Positions 1 to 7,809 are shown, counted from the first letter of the stretch. The stretch is DNA of 53,695 bases from Lentisphaerae bacterium RIFOXYA12_64_32 (GCA_001803235.1 MHBL01000390.1:1-53695); one strand, 5' to 3'. The notes: generated by a model not told the origin, from the letters alone. Translations and numbers: made by a program.

Positions 1-48
1 GCGGGCCACAAGGCCACGTTCAGGCCACTGACGATTTTTTCACGGGTT

Positions 49-58
49 CTGACGCATT
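49..58 (-). repeat. Terminal motif of the AATGCGTCAGC repeat family (copy cut by window start)
   Basis: The complement of this site reads AATGCGTCAG, the conserved head of the interspersed element family seen complete near 7.5 kb and 27.5 kb. The bases before it contain GGCCACAAGGCCACG, similar to the ACAAG-loop hairpin inside the 7.5 kb element, so this may be the tail of another copy lying mostly outside the window. Apart from this motif and the weak promoter below, I see no gene in the first 220 bases. Confidence 0.45.
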
Positions 59-81
59 ACAGATGCCCCGGAAACGCGAGT

Positions 82-108
82 TTGAAGTCGTGGGGCGCCG
101 TGTATAGT
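82..108 (+). promoter_or_regulatory. Possible sigma-70-like promoter for the aldolase gene
   Basis: TTGAAG at 82-87 and TATAGT at 103-108 are separated by 15 bases, shorter than the ideal 17. The same TATAGT hexamer occurs at better-spaced promoters upstream of other genes in the window, which is the main support. Start of translation is 112 bases downstream. Confidence 0.3.
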
Positions 109-220
109 ATCCGTTTGCATATCGTGTGACCAGCTCTTGGCGGCGGACGCCATGAACGGACAGCCGGCGCGAAGTGGAGTCTGACAAGGGTGCACAACCT
201 GCCGTGGAGATTGAAGGCTC

Positions 221-1216
221 ATGAAAAACACGACACCGACTGAGAGTCCCGCCGGACGCTGGATCTCGTACCGCAAAGAGATCAAAATTCTGGACTGCAC
301 GGTCCGGGACGGCGGCCTGATGAACGACCACAAGTTCGACGACCGCGTGGTCAAGGCTGTGTACCAGGCCTGCGTGGAAGGCGGCATCGACTACATGGAA
401 GTCGGGTACAAGGCCTCAAAGCGTATTTTCGCCAAGGACAAGTTCGGCATCTGGAAGTTCTCCGACGAGGAAGACCTTCGCCGCGTCCTCGGCGACAACG
501 ACACGCCGCTGAAGATCTCCGTCATGGCCGACGCTGAACGTACCGACTACCACGTGGATGTCCTGCCCAAGGACCAGAGCCTCATCGATATGTATCGCAT
601 TGCCTGCTACATCCACGAGATTCCCACCGCCCTGGACATGGTGAAGGACGCGCACGACAAGGGCTACGAGACGACCCTGAACCTCATGGCGATCTCCACC
701 GTGCAGGAGCGCGAACTGGACGAGGCGCTGCACCTGGCGTCGGAATCGGAAGTGGATGCGCTGTACCTGGTTGACAGCTTCGGGGCGCTCTACAGCGAGC
801 AGGTCCGCTACCTGACATGGAAATACCTTCAGTATGCCAGCCCCAGCGGCAAGACGGTGGGCATGCACGCCCACAACAACCAGCAACTCGCCTACGCCAA
901 CACCGTCGAAGCCATTATCGTCGGGGCGAACCTGCTCGACGCCAGCATGGCGGGCCTGGGACGCGGCGCCGGCAACTGCCCCCTGGAACTGCTCATGGGC
1001 TTCCTGCACAACCCGAAATTCCTGTTGCGGCCGGTCCTGAAGTGCATTCAGGAGACGATCGAGCCGATGCGCGAGGAACTCAAGTGGGGCTTCGACATTC
1101 CCTACATGATTACCGGCCAACTCAACCAGCACCCGCGTTCCGCCATCCGCTTCAACGAGTCCCCGGACCGCGGCAACATCCTGAAATTCTTCGACCAGAT
1201 CATGGAAGAGGAATAG
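221..1216 (+). CDS. HMGL-like (DRE-TIM) aldolase catalytic domain protein
   Basis: A 331-residue protein of the DRE-TIM metallolyase fold (HMG-CoA lyase/isopropylmalate synthase/4-hydroxy-2-oxovalerate aldolase superfamily). The family carries out metal-dependent aldol or Claisen-type C-C bond chemistry on 2-oxo acids in the cytoplasm. The signature DCTVRDGG is at residues 25-32, the metal-binding HAHN is at 216-219, and a glycine-rich GLGRGAGNCP loop follows near 244. There is no C-terminal domain typical of isopropylmalate synthase or 4-hydroxy-2-oxovalerate aldolase, and no acylating dehydrogenase partner gene, so the substrate cannot be named. GGAGA at 206-210 lies 10 bases before the ATG. 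Relatives with this architecture often occur in surface-polysaccharide or amino-acid clusters; nothing next to it settles the pathway here. Confidence 0.85.
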   Translation: MKNTTPTESPAGRWISYRKEIKILDCTVRDGGLMNDHKFDDRVVKAVYQACVEGGIDYMEVGYKASKRIFAKDKFGIWKFSDEEDLRRVLGDNDTPLKISVMADAERTDYHVDVLPKDQSLIDMYRIACYIHEIPTALDMVKDAHDKGYETTLNLMAISTVQERELDEALHLASESEVDALYLVDSFGALYSEQVRYLTWKYLQYASPSGKTVGMHAHNNQQLAYANTVEAIIVGANLLDASMAGLGRGAGNCPLELLMGFLHNPKFLLRPVLKCIQETIEPMREELKWGFDIPYMITGQLNQHPRSAIRFNESPDRGNILKFFDQIMEEE

Positions 1217-1222
1217 AGGGAA

Positions 1223-1257
1223 GGGATGAGGGGTGAAAGCTGAAAGCTGAGGGAAAA
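1223..1257 (+). repeat. Heptad-period array, left arm flanking the four-helix-bundle gene
   Basis: Five 7-base units of the form NNNNTGA (for example AAGCTGA twice in a row) run from just after the aldolase stop codon to the ribosome-binding region of the next gene. Because 7 is 1 modulo 3, successive TGA triplets occupy all three reading frames. The array is inverted relative to the one at 1654-1688, so the pair could form a stem around the gene between them. Confidence 0.8.
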
Positions 1258-1266
1258 GGGGACAAG

Positions 1267-1644
1267 ATGGCAGACTACGAAAAGAGAAAAGAGGCGTTCA
1301 GAAAGAGAACGAAGGCCTACGCGTCGGCCACCATTCGCCTTTACTGCTCGTTGCCCAATAACAGGGCTGAGGTCCAAGTGCTCGGGAAGCAATTGTTGCG
1401 ATCCGGCACTTCCGTCGCTGCCAATTACCGGGAAGCGTCCCGTGCGCGAACTGATGCGGAATTCACGTCGAAGGTGGACCAGTGTACACAGGAAGCCGAT
1501 GAATCCATGCTTTGGCTGGAGCTGCTGCGTGACGACTGCGGGATTCGATCCGATGTTCTGGACCAACTTGTCGCTGAGTCAGACGAACTCATTGCGATTT
1601 TCGTGAGCATGTCAAGAAAGGTGAAGGCCCGGAACAAGGGCTGA
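1267..1644 (+). CDS. Four-helix bundle protein, S23/23S rRNA intervening-sequence protein family
   Basis: A 125-residue protein matching the family of 23S rRNA intervening-sequence-encoded proteins (four-helix bundle, also the fold of Avd accessory proteins of diversity-generating retroelements). Family hallmarks are visible: LGKQLLRSGTSVAANYREAS near residues 39-58, an acidic E(F/A)-SK-x-QCxQEADES helix, then the final helix ending in basic residues. Members usually pack as small oligomers that bind nucleic acid, but their role is not settled. The gene stands alone between two unrelated genes and is enclosed by inverted heptad arrays on both sides, an arrangement reminiscent of the terminal stems of rRNA intervening sequences, yet no rRNA is here. 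The ATG is preceded by a GGGG-rich site. No reverse transcriptase or template repeat is present. Confidence 0.85.
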   Translation: MADYEKRKEAFRKRTKAYASATIRLYCSLPNNRAEVQVLGKQLLRSGTSVAANYREASRARTDAEFTSKVDQCTQEADESMLWLELLRDDCGIRSDVLDQLVAESDELIAIFVSMSRKVKARNKG

Positions 1645-1653
1645 GGGCCGTCT

Positions 1654-1688
1654 TCCCTCATCTTTCAGCTTTCAGCTTTCATCCCTCA
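1654..1688 (-). repeat. Heptad-period array, right arm; overlaps the 3' end of the acyltransferase gene
   Basis: Five 7-base units ending in TCA (such as GCTTTCA twice, TCCCTCA twice) form the inverted counterpart of 1223-1257. The unit at 1675-1681 contains the stop codon of the leftward acyltransferase gene (TCA at 1679-1681), and the last sense codons of that gene also fall inside the array. A 13-base segment CTTTCATCCCTCA is repeated exactly at 32810-32822. Confidence 0.8.
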
Positions 1689-3028
1689 GCCCTGCCTGCC
1701 CACCCCGTCACCCACGCGATTCCACGCGCCGCCAGTTCCTCTGCGCCACCGCCCTTTCGCAGCGCCTCGAAGAGCGCCGCACCACGGTAGCACTGTGTCC
1801 CGAACTTCGGCATATCTTCCTTAAGTAAAAACATCGCCCCGTAGCGCAAGACTCCGCCGCGCTCCAAGTGTTCAGCCATGGCGCGCCGGATGCTCGTGTC
1901 ACGCGGCGCCGTCTTGGGGTCGATCGTCGGCGCGTCGAAAATGAACGATACCCCACCGTAATTCCCCCACGGGTGCGGATACAGGTACACCTCTTTCTGG
2001 TACAACACGAAGTTGGCTGTCGGCGAATAGAACGTCGCAAACTCGGGGTTCATGATCCAGGACTGGCAGGCAAAACCTTTGAAGGGCTTATCCGGCAGGT
2101 ACCGGGGCCAAAATTCGAGGGCCTGCCGCATCGATTCACCGCATCGCTCCAGCGTCATCCCGCCGCCTTCGGGGATGTGCATTTCCAGCACCGGGTCACC
2201 TTTCAGCAACGCTTCGCCCCACTGCGCCCGGTCCAGACGGATTGCCGCCCGGCAGGCCACCCCCTCGGGCAGCAGCGCATGGCCGGTCCACCCCTGCGGG
2301 TCCGCGCGAAACGCCGCTTCCCAGCACGCGACACCGTCCGGCTGTGCATCCGGAGGGGCGCGAAACCCCCGGGCATCAAACCGGAGTCCGCCGTCCGAAA
2401 GGGCCAGCACGTCGCCGGTCGCGCGGTGGCGATACACCGAAACCTGGCCCGTGAACGGTCGACAGATGAACTGCAGCCGGCCCATGCGGTACAACCCCGC
2501 CCCCGCATGGTTGCGGAACCATGCAAGGACAGACGACAGTCCGCCCAGCTTGCCACCGTGCCACCGGGCATACCGGTTGATGTTGATCACCAGGTCATGC
2601 CAGGTATCCTTCGTGATCTCCTCCGGGATACCACGGTGTTTGTCGTGCTCCCGGCCCATTCGCGCCGCGCTGAGTGCCACCAGCAATGGGAAGACACCCG
2701 CCCGCTCGCCCAGAATCCGCACCGGGATCGGCCATTTCCCGAACTCACCGTACGAGTACTCGCGGTGCACGAAGACCATTCGGTGCCAGTGCCAGATCAG
2801 ATGCGTCAACTCGGGGTTGCCGCGAATCTGCGCCGCCACCTCCAGCACAGCTCTACGCACCGGTTCCGCCACGCCGCAGAACTGCAGATTTCCCTCGACG
2901 TATTCGGGGTTGAGGAAGTACAGACCCGAGGCCGGGAACAGCGACTCCGATTCCTCCCAGTGCAGGGCAAAGAGCTGTTCTGCCTCAGGGATAAAACCCA
3001 GTTTGCGGATCACGTCGCGCAGCAGCAT
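1679..3028 (-). CDS. Acyltransferase domain protein (NAT_N/GNAT_C-like)
   Basis: 449 residues. The N-terminal half has the pattern of the NAT_N family (a region around residues 150-200 with the run LGGLSSVLAWF...YRMGRLQF). The C-terminal half has the GNAT_C-type signature: an LEMHIPEGGGMTLERCGESM stretch, then a (C)xSWxxNPEF segment near residue 330. Such proteins are annotated as acyltransferases without known substrates; this one is longer than the common ~270-350-residue relatives. I chose the ATG at 3026-3028 because GGAGAA lies 8 bases upstream and because the longer reading frame would translate an interspersed repeat (3061-3176). The gene shares the leftward strand with uvsE, 188 bases upstream. 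Its last codons and stop are made of heptad-repeat sequence. Confidence 0.7.
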   Translation of the reverse strand: MLLRDVIRKLGFIPEAEQLFALHWEESESLFPASGLYFLNPEYVEGNLQFCGVAEPVRRAVLEVAAQIRGNPELTHLIWHWHRMVFVHREYSYGEFGKWPIPVRILGERAGVFPLLVALSAARMGREHDKHRGIPEEITKDTWHDLVININRYARWHGGKLGGLSSVLAWFRNHAGAGLYRMGRLQFICRPFTGQVSVYRHRATGDVLALSDGGLRFDARGFRAPPDAQPDGVACWEAAFRADPQGWTGHALLPEGVACRAAIRLDRAQWGEALLKGDPVLEMHIPEGGGMTLERCGESMRQALEFWPRYLPDKPFKGFACQSWIMNPEFATFYSPTANFVLYQKEVYLYPHPWGNYGGVSFIFDAPTIDPKTAPRDTSIRRAMAEHLERGGVLRYGAMFLLKEDMPKFGTQCYRGAALFEALRKGGGAEELAARGIAWVTGWAGRAEG

Positions 3029-3060
3029 GCGGTTCTCCAGTGTCTTACGCGATCGAGCAC

Positions 3061-3176
3061 GCAGTGGCTCGGTGCGTCCCGCGCCGAAACGGGGTGCGCC
3101 GGCCGAGAACCTCGGTCCGGGACGGACCCGAGCACCCTGCTGCGGTCCCGGAGGTCCCGCGCCACTGTCGCCGGAT
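3061..3176 (-). repeat. Interspersed structured repeat, copy 1
   Basis: About 115 bases closely matching 29851-29977, starting with GCAGTGGCTCGG and ending near GCGCCACTGTC. It contains a hairpin CTCGGTCC (3111-3118) with GGACCCGAG (3124-3132); in the other copy the internal T-A pair is G-C, keeping the stem. It lies 41 bases downstream of the uvsE stop and just before the acyltransferase start, in the same orientation relative to its upstream gene as the second copy. Confidence 0.85.
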
Positions 3177-3216
3177 CGCACCAACAGCCCTTAACATGGC
3201 GTATCCCGCGTCTGCT

Positions 3217-4128
3217 TCAACGCGGCACCCGCGCCTGACGCAAGAGCCACCGGCGCAACCTCAGAACGGCCAGGTCCTTGGCCTTGGCTTCAACCTCCAC
3301 CGTCACGTTCAGCCCGCACCAGCAGGCCGGTACATCGCCCGGAGCGATGTAGTCCGCGTGCGGTCGCGGATCGCCCCCGCACCTGCCACTCCGCGGACTG
3401 GAAACATGGAACAGCGGCTCCCGGTCCCAGGTCCGCATGGCGCGCGCCGTCACGTCGTCGACAGACAGGCCATCGGGAAGACACCGGTGGTGGTGCACGT
3501 CGTAAACGAACGGAATCCCTTCTCCCTCGCAGAACGGCAGCAATGCCCGCGGCGTATACGACCGGTCGTCGTTCTCAAGCGTCAACCGGCGTCGGATCAG
3601 GCTCGGCAGAGAACGCCAAGTGCGCCGCAGACGCACCAAGGCTGCACGGCTGTCACCGTAGACGCCACCCGCGTGCAGGTTGATGACATCGGCCCCGATC
3701 CACGCTGCAACTTCGGCCTGATACTCGAGCTCAGCCACCGATCGGACCACGACATCGGGGTCAGGGGAATTCAGAACCACAAACGGGTCCGGATGAAACG
3801 TCAGGCGCAGGTCACGGTTGCGCGCAAACGCCCCGGCTTCTCGAAAACGCTCGATGATTTCGTCGGCAGCGGACAAATCCCCGATCGCGTAGCCCGCGGA
3901 CGGATGTGTTTTCAGCGGCAGAATCCGGCTGTTGACGCGAAAATCGCCGATACCGTTGTCGGCACAGAACTGGAGCGCCTCGTGCAGGGCGTTGGCGTTG
4001 TGCAGGCAGAGCCCGGAGAGCTTTTGCAGTGCCTCCGACCGCCCGAGCTTGAGAACAGCCGTGGCGGTGGCATCACGGAAGGCCACCGGATAGCGCAGGA
4101 ACTTACAGCACAGACCGAGTCGGATCAT
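3217..4128 (-). CDS. uvsE: UV DNA damage endonuclease
   Basis: 303 residues of the UvdE/UVDE family, a TIM-barrel metal-dependent endonuclease that nicks DNA 5' of cyclobutane dimers, 6-4 photoproducts and some abasic sites in an alternative excision pathway. Visible family landmarks in order: GLCC at the N-terminus, the RVNSRILPL strand, LTFHPDPF, VINLHAGGVYGDS, LTLENDDRSYTP, FVYDVHHHR (metal-binding histidines), FHVSSPR, HADYI and a C-terminal VEVEAKAKDLAVL. Length is normal. Leftward gene upstream of the acyltransferase, with a repeat between them; no other repair gene adjoins. Confidence 0.93.
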   Translation of the reverse strand: MIRLGLCCKFLRYPVAFRDATATAVLKLGRSEALQKLSGLCLHNANALHEALQFCADNGIGDFRVNSRILPLKTHPSAGYAIGDLSAADEIIERFREAGAFARNRDLRLTFHPDPFVVLNSPDPDVVVRSVAELEYQAEVAAWIGADVINLHAGGVYGDSRAALVRLRRTWRSLPSLIRRRLTLENDDRSYTPRALLPFCEGEGIPFVYDVHHHRCLPDGLSVDDVTARAMRTWDREPLFHVSSPRSGRCGGDPRPHADYIAPGDVPACWCGLNVTVEVEAKAKDLAVLRLRRWLLRQARVPR

Positions 4129-4500
4129 GGAGCCTTAAGGTCGCACGCGTGCCCGAGAACGCAAATCGCGCGCAAGCGCGTCCGCAAAAGTAGCGCCTAA
4201 CCGGTCGCCAGCCGCCGACACCCGGTCTGCGGCGGGAAGAACCGGGTTCCAGACCGCGCCAAGAAGAGCGCCCTGTGCGGGTAAGTCCGGCCACGCCCCC
4301 GCTCGTAGTGGTGTCGCAGTCCCGGCGGCTGCCCGCCGGGCAAGACACCATCCCCGCGCAGACCGACGCAACGCCCCGGATGGGCTCTTGGCGCTCCACT
4401 TCGTTCCGCGCACTGCGAGCCCACTACGAACGGCTGCATCCCGGCGCCTACCGCACCGAGCGTTCGCTCTGTGGATTTACCTCGCACAGGCCGGAAAAGG
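4129..4500. other. Intergenic region with one complex stem-loop; no gene seen
   Basis: No reading frame here resembles a protein I recognise. At 4310-4349 GGTGTC and GACACC enclose CCCGGCGG (4321-4328) and CCGCCGGG (4333-4340), giving a two-tier stem-loop. The rest is GC-rich without further structure that I can see. Confidence 0.5.
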
Positions 4501-4534
4501 AACGCGCCGGTCGCGGGATCGCGACCGGCGCGTT
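4501..4534 (-). terminator. Rho-independent-type terminator of the porin gene
   Basis: A perfect 15-bp inverted repeat (arms 4501-4515 and 4520-4534, loop GGAT) starts 27 bases after the porin stop codon. Reading leftward the stem is followed by TTCCTTTTCC, a T-rich tail. Confidence 0.75.
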
Positions 4535-4561
4535 AAAAAGCATCACAAACCCAACAGGGAA

Positions 4562-5959
4562 CTAGTACGTCCAGACGGCCTGGAGGCGCAGCCATTCGGC
4601 CTGCTGCCCGCCAGCATAGTAGTCGCCCGGAATGAACGTCGCGCCCTCAAACGAGAGGACGAGGCTTTCCATGGCTTTCCAGTCAACGAACAAACTGATC
4701 AGTTCGCCCATCGTGTTGCCGCCACCGTTGTAAGCAGAGGTCGGGCTGTTTTCCCCGTACTCGGCAACCAAGTACGCGTAGGCAACCGTCGCTTTTACCT
4801 TCTCCATGACCTGGAGGCAGGTGTCGGCGCGATACTGGGTGAGGTTGGTCCAGCCCAGCGCACCGAAGCGCGCCGGCAGAAATTCCTCGCGGTAGATCGG
4901 GTAGGTGTCAAACAGGCCGACCCAACCCTCGTTCTCGCCGCCAGATTTCGGGTCGTCGCCACTGAACTGGGTCACCTGGAGGCCGAAGGTCGGCTTCATC
5001 GCCGTGTCGTCCGGCGTCTTGAACTTCAGGCGTGCATCCAGCATGCTGCCGGTCGGGTCAGGGTCGGAGTCTGTATCGAGAGGATATCTTGCGGACTGCT
5101 TGCAGAACTCCACTCCATAGTCAATCAGGTCGGTGGGAGACCCGAACACCCGACCGCCGAAGAACTGGATTCTCGAGTCCAAACTGCCGTCATTGGCGAA
5201 GGCAACGCCATCGTTGTCGTCATCTTCGATGTCGCTCCACATATAATAGAGTTCGGTGTTGAACATCTTGGTGAAGCGGTGCGTCCAGTCAATACCCGCC
5301 ACTGTTGTATTGCCGTAACGCAGGGAGCGTTTCTGATCATGGATCAAAGCCGTACGATCACGATAGTCATCATAGAACCCGAACATCTTCACAGTATCGC
5401 ACTCGGTCTGGTACGTGGTCGAGGCACCGGTGAAGTAGATGCTGCGGCCCTGGTCGAACGGGGTACCCTCAAGCAGCACCATGCCGTTGCCAAGCATGAA
5501 GTCCTGGCGGCCGAGAGTGACCGACCATGGCGAATCCATAATGCTGGTCCATTCCACATACAGGTTGTCGATATAGACTTCATCCGGGGCTTCCCACGTG
5601 GGGCTGCCGCCGCCGGCCACGGCCGAACTGTCATGCTGGTTGTTGGGGTCCAGGAAATGGCTGGTGTAGTACTGCCAGCGGTTGCCCAGGCGCAACACCA
5701 ACTTGGCGCCTTCCCACAGGTCCAATTTGCCCCAGACGCGCTCGCGAATGCGGAAATACTGGAAATCAGGCCCGACTTCCCTTCCAGCCGGCGACCAGGT
5801 GGGGTTCACATCGCGATCGTACAGGTCATACCGCACCCGGACGTCCAACCCGAACTCGGCCTTCTTCCCGTCCGTATACTCCCATGTGTAACCGGCCCAC
5901 GCGATTGCCCCAGCCGTCAAGAACACGCCCATTGCCAGACCCAATGTCAAACGTTTCAC
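4562..5959 (-). CDS. Alginate-export-type outer-membrane beta-barrel protein
   Basis: 465 residues with an N-terminal signal peptide (MKRLTLGLAMGVFLTAGAIA, cleavage near the WAG that follows) and a long alternation of aromatic beta strands characteristic of the alginate_exp porin family (AlgE-like). Typical segments are FQYFRIRERVWGKLDLWEG, WSVTLGRQDFMLGNGMVL and DLIDYGVEF. Proteins of this family are 16- to 18-stranded outer-membrane channels for anionic polysaccharides or other solutes; the substrate here is inferred only. Start is a GTG with AGGAGGG immediately upstream. It is monocistronic, with its own terminator. The 254 bases upstream of it contain no gene. Confidence 0.75.
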   Translation of the reverse strand: MKRLTLGLAMGVFLTAGAIAWAGYTWEYTDGKKAEFGLDVRVRYDLYDRDVNPTWSPAGREVGPDFQYFRIRERVWGKLDLWEGAKLVLRLGNRWQYYTSHFLDPNNQHDSSAVAGGGSPTWEAPDEVYIDNLYVEWTSIMDSPWSVTLGRQDFMLGNGMVLLEGTPFDQGRSIYFTGASTTYQTECDTVKMFGFYDDYRDRTALIHDQKRSLRYGNTTVAGIDWTHRFTKMFNTELYYMWSDIEDDDNDGVAFANDGSLDSRIQFFGGRVFGSPTDLIDYGVEFCKQSARYPLDTDSDPDPTGSMLDARLKFKTPDDTAMKPTFGLQVTQFSGDDPKSGGENEGWVGLFDTYPIYREEFLPARFGALGWTNLTQYRADTCLQVMEKVKATVAYAYLVAEYGENSPTSAYNGGGNTMGELISLFVDWKAMESLVLSFEGATFIPGDYYAGGQQAEWLRLQAVWTY

Positions 5960-6213
5960 TTTGCCCTCCTTTGCCTTCCCTTTGGTTTCTGTTGCCTTAC
6001 CCTGTTGCCCTGACTGACCTCAATCCTAAGAGCCACGAATGAACACACGTTCCGTCTCTCTGCCACAGGTCCGCGCCAAAACCACGGAACTGTCCTTGCC
6101 GAATAAGAATCCTCTTCCTGTAGGCCCGCTGGCTGTGCAGTGGAACGACGATATGCCTTTGCCCTGATTCCGCTTCGCCCCCGGACACCGGCAACCGATT
6201 CGCTGACGTAAAA

Positions 6214-6972
6214 CTATTTACGCACTATGGTAAATTTAGCCGAACCGTCCTGAATGTCCAGCTCTTTCACTGTTTTTTGGAGACGTTCCAAGTCCGGATT
6301 CCCGGATACCAGCGCCGCGAAACGGCCCAAGACCACCTGGTGCAGCGCACCTGGCAACGGCAACTTCCCGTGCTTCACGCTGATCGGGCGGAAGATCAGC
6401 GCCCCCGCACTTGCATCGACGGTGCCGATGACGGAACTGTACAAGGTCATCTTCCCTCCCAGGGTAGTTTTCAGAATGAACCTGACCCGATTTCCGCCCA
6501 AGAAACAGACGCTGAGATACTCCGGCGACATCGCCAATCCGCCCGGCATAGGGCGCGTGACGTCCATGGTGACGACCTTCCCCTCGGGGTCCAGGTTCTC
6601 CAGTCCCAGCGCGTGATTGGCCGCCAGCGTTGCCTCCAAGTTGCTGAGTTCGAAGGAAGCGTTCGCCTTCTTGGTGCCGCGGAACTTCTTGTACAGGCTC
6701 TTGACGCGATCCAGGTCCTTCCCCTCCAGGCTTCCGGATACCACGCCGGACTCCGGCAGGCACAGCCCCACCAATATGCTGACCAAGGTAACGATGATGA
6801 CGGCGTGAAGCAGTCGGTAGGCGATCTTCCCGAATCGCTCGCCCGCGTTGCCTTGCTGCGCTTCCCGAATATCATCCGGAGTCAGCTCGTTGAGTTCCAG
6901 CTTCCCCGAACAGGTCCGGCAGAAAATCGCACCGATCATGTTGTCCGCACCACATTTCGGGCACTTGATCAT
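6214..6972 (-). CDS. Zinc-ribbon membrane protein of unknown function
   Basis: 252 residues. An N-terminal zinc ribbon (CPKCGADN at 4-11 and FCRTCSGKL at 17-25) faces the cytoplasm, followed by a linker and one transmembrane segment (LLHAVIIVTLVSILVGLCL, around residues 54-72). A ~170-residue extracytoplasmic domain then follows that I do not recognise. The domain has hydrophobic beta-strand character (LSVCFLGGNRVRFILKTT...MTLYSSVIGTV). The start lies 6 bases after the fmdB-like gene and its ribosome-binding site (AAGGAG) overlaps that gene's stop codon, so the two are translationally linked. A small hairpin (6207-6222) covers the stop codon. Confidence 0.7.
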   Translation of the reverse strand: MIKCPKCGADNMIGAIFCRTCSGKLELNELTPDDIREAQQGNAGERFGKIAYRLLHAVIIVTLVSILVGLCLPESGVVSGSLEGKDLDRVKSLYKKFRGTKKANASFELSNLEATLAANHALGLENLDPEGKVVTMDVTRPMPGGLAMSPEYLSVCFLGGNRVRFILKTTLGGKMTLYSSVIGTVDASAGALIFRPISVKHGKLPLPGALHQVVLGRFAALVSGNPDLERLQKTVKELDIQDGSAKFTIVRK

Positions 6973-6978
6973 AGAACC

Positions 6979-7272
6979 TCACTCCTTGCTCGCAGTCGTC
7001 GACTTGCTGCCCCCGCCGGTTTCCGTTTTCGTCCCGCCACCGACGGCAGGGGTCGGTTCTTTCTCCTTTGTCGCCGCCGTCCGGTACGAGTCACTGCGAT
7101 AGTCGGTGCAGTAGAACCCGCTACCCTTGAAAATGAACCCAGCGCCTCGGCCAATGAGCCGCTTCACCGGACCCTTGCACTCTTCGCACTTCTTGAGCGG
7201 AGCGTCATTGATGCTCTGGATAACTTCGAACCGCCGCTCGCACTTGAGGCACTTGTACTCGTACGTGGGCAT
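6979..7272 (-). CDS. FmdB-family zinc ribbon protein
   Basis: 97 residues beginning MPTYEYKCLKCERRFEVIQS, the invariant opening of the FmdB/CxxC zinc-ribbon family, with the second knuckle at KKCEECKGPVKRLI. The C-terminal half is low-complexity and rich in Lys, Thr and Gly. Family members are small putative regulatory zinc ribbons originally noted near amide-degradation genes. I use the ATG at 7272, which gives the canonical N-terminus; a longer frame adds 14 residues with no family support. GGAG lies 11 bases upstream. It forms an operon with the membrane zinc-ribbon gene downstream. Confidence 0.88.
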   Translation of the reverse strand: MPTYEYKCLKCERRFEVIQSINDAPLKKCEECKGPVKRLIGRGAGFIFKGSGFYCTDYRSDSYRTAATKEKEPTPAVGGGTKTETGGGSKSTTASKE

Positions 7273-7466
7273 AGCCTTGACAACTCCATCCCCCCCTGCA
7301 AGAAAAAAAATCAACCTTCGTGTTCACTCCCTGCGCCGACACCGGTTCCAGACCGCGCCGTACCGCGACTGCGGCTGTCCATGCACCTGACGACAACGTC
7401 CGCCGGCCAAGGTCTCGAACAAATAGCGCCTCTCAATGTAGGAGCGCCGCGACGTTTTTCAATCGT
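7273..7466. other. Intergenic, nothing recognised
   Basis: Between the FmdB start and the repeat element beginning at 7467 there is no plausible gene or strong structure. Confidence 0.4.
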
Positions 7467-7559
7467 AATGCGTCAGCAAAGGGCGGAGCATAGACCCCTG
7501 CCACCTCGTGTGGCAGGTGAACGGGTTCCTTGGGTTACGACGCCGCACCGTCTCCCTTA

Positions 7560-7610
7560 CTCTCCCCTTTCCCCCCGTCCGCCGCCGGCGGACGGGGGGA
7601 AAGGGGAGAG
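7560..7610. repeat. Perfect palindrome, 25-nt arms, 1-nt centre
   Basis: Arms 7560-7584 and 7586-7610 are exact reverse complements around C7585; each is rich in a CCCCTTTCCCCCC-type run. Such a perfect arm length can extrude as a cruciform or fold in RNA. The counterpart in element B is at 51776-51831 with an unrelated arm sequence. Confidence 0.9.
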
Positions 7611-7629
7611 AAGAGAGGCGCCTGCGTTT

Positions 7630-7673
7630 GGCGGGCGAACCCGGTTCACCCGTGGCACAAGGCCACGGGGGTC
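7630..7673 (+). repeat. 44-nt conserved block with covarying hairpin, copy A
   Basis: Aligns without gaps to 51846-51889 with 35 of 44 positions identical. The hairpin has CGTGG and CCACG around a conserved CACAAGG loop. In copy B three of those five pairs are different yet still complementary. Confidence 0.85.
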
Positions 7674-7781
7674 TCACGCATGGACCAGCACGCCGCCGTT
7701 CCACCCGCCACTCCCACACATGACCGGGCCGTCTGCCGCCCGGGGGACGCTGACGCATCACTTTCAATCCGCCGGAACGTC

Positions 7782-7809
7782 GTGGACTTTTGCCCCCTGG
7801 CAATTATAG
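7782..7809 (+). promoter_or_regulatory. Probable promoter of the tig-clpP-clpX operon
   Basis: GTGGAC at 7782-7787 and TATAGT at 7804-7809 with 16 bases between. It is the only promoter-like match between element A and the trigger-factor start 73 bases downstream. Confidence 0.5.

Larger units (their letters stand above)
7467..7758. repeat. Structured interspersed element with inverted ends (element A)
   Basis: About 292 bases between AATGCGTCAGC (7467-7477) and its inverted copy ending at 7758. Inside, in order: a CCTGCCAC/GTGGCAGG hairpin (7497-7517); GGTGAACGGGTTC pairing with GAACCCGGTTCACC across the middle; a perfect 51-bp palindrome (7560-7610); the conserved 44-base block (7630-7673); and a terminal REP-like unit on the minus strand (7718-7758). 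The layout is that of a non-autonomous palindromic element; no coding capacity is evident. It sits directly upstream of the tig promoter. Confidence 0.8.

Noticed and set aside
1267..1644. Diversity-generating retroelement around the Avd-like gene
   Set aside because: No reverse transcriptase, template repeat or variable-repeat protein is seen nearby.
3029..3184. N-terminal extension of the acyltransferase gene
   Set aside because: It would translate the interspersed structured repeat. The ATG at 3028 has a good ribosome-binding site and starts the conserved region.
7467..7758. Autonomous insertion sequence
   Set aside because: The element is below 300 bases and has no transposase frame. 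It is kept as a non-autonomous repeat.
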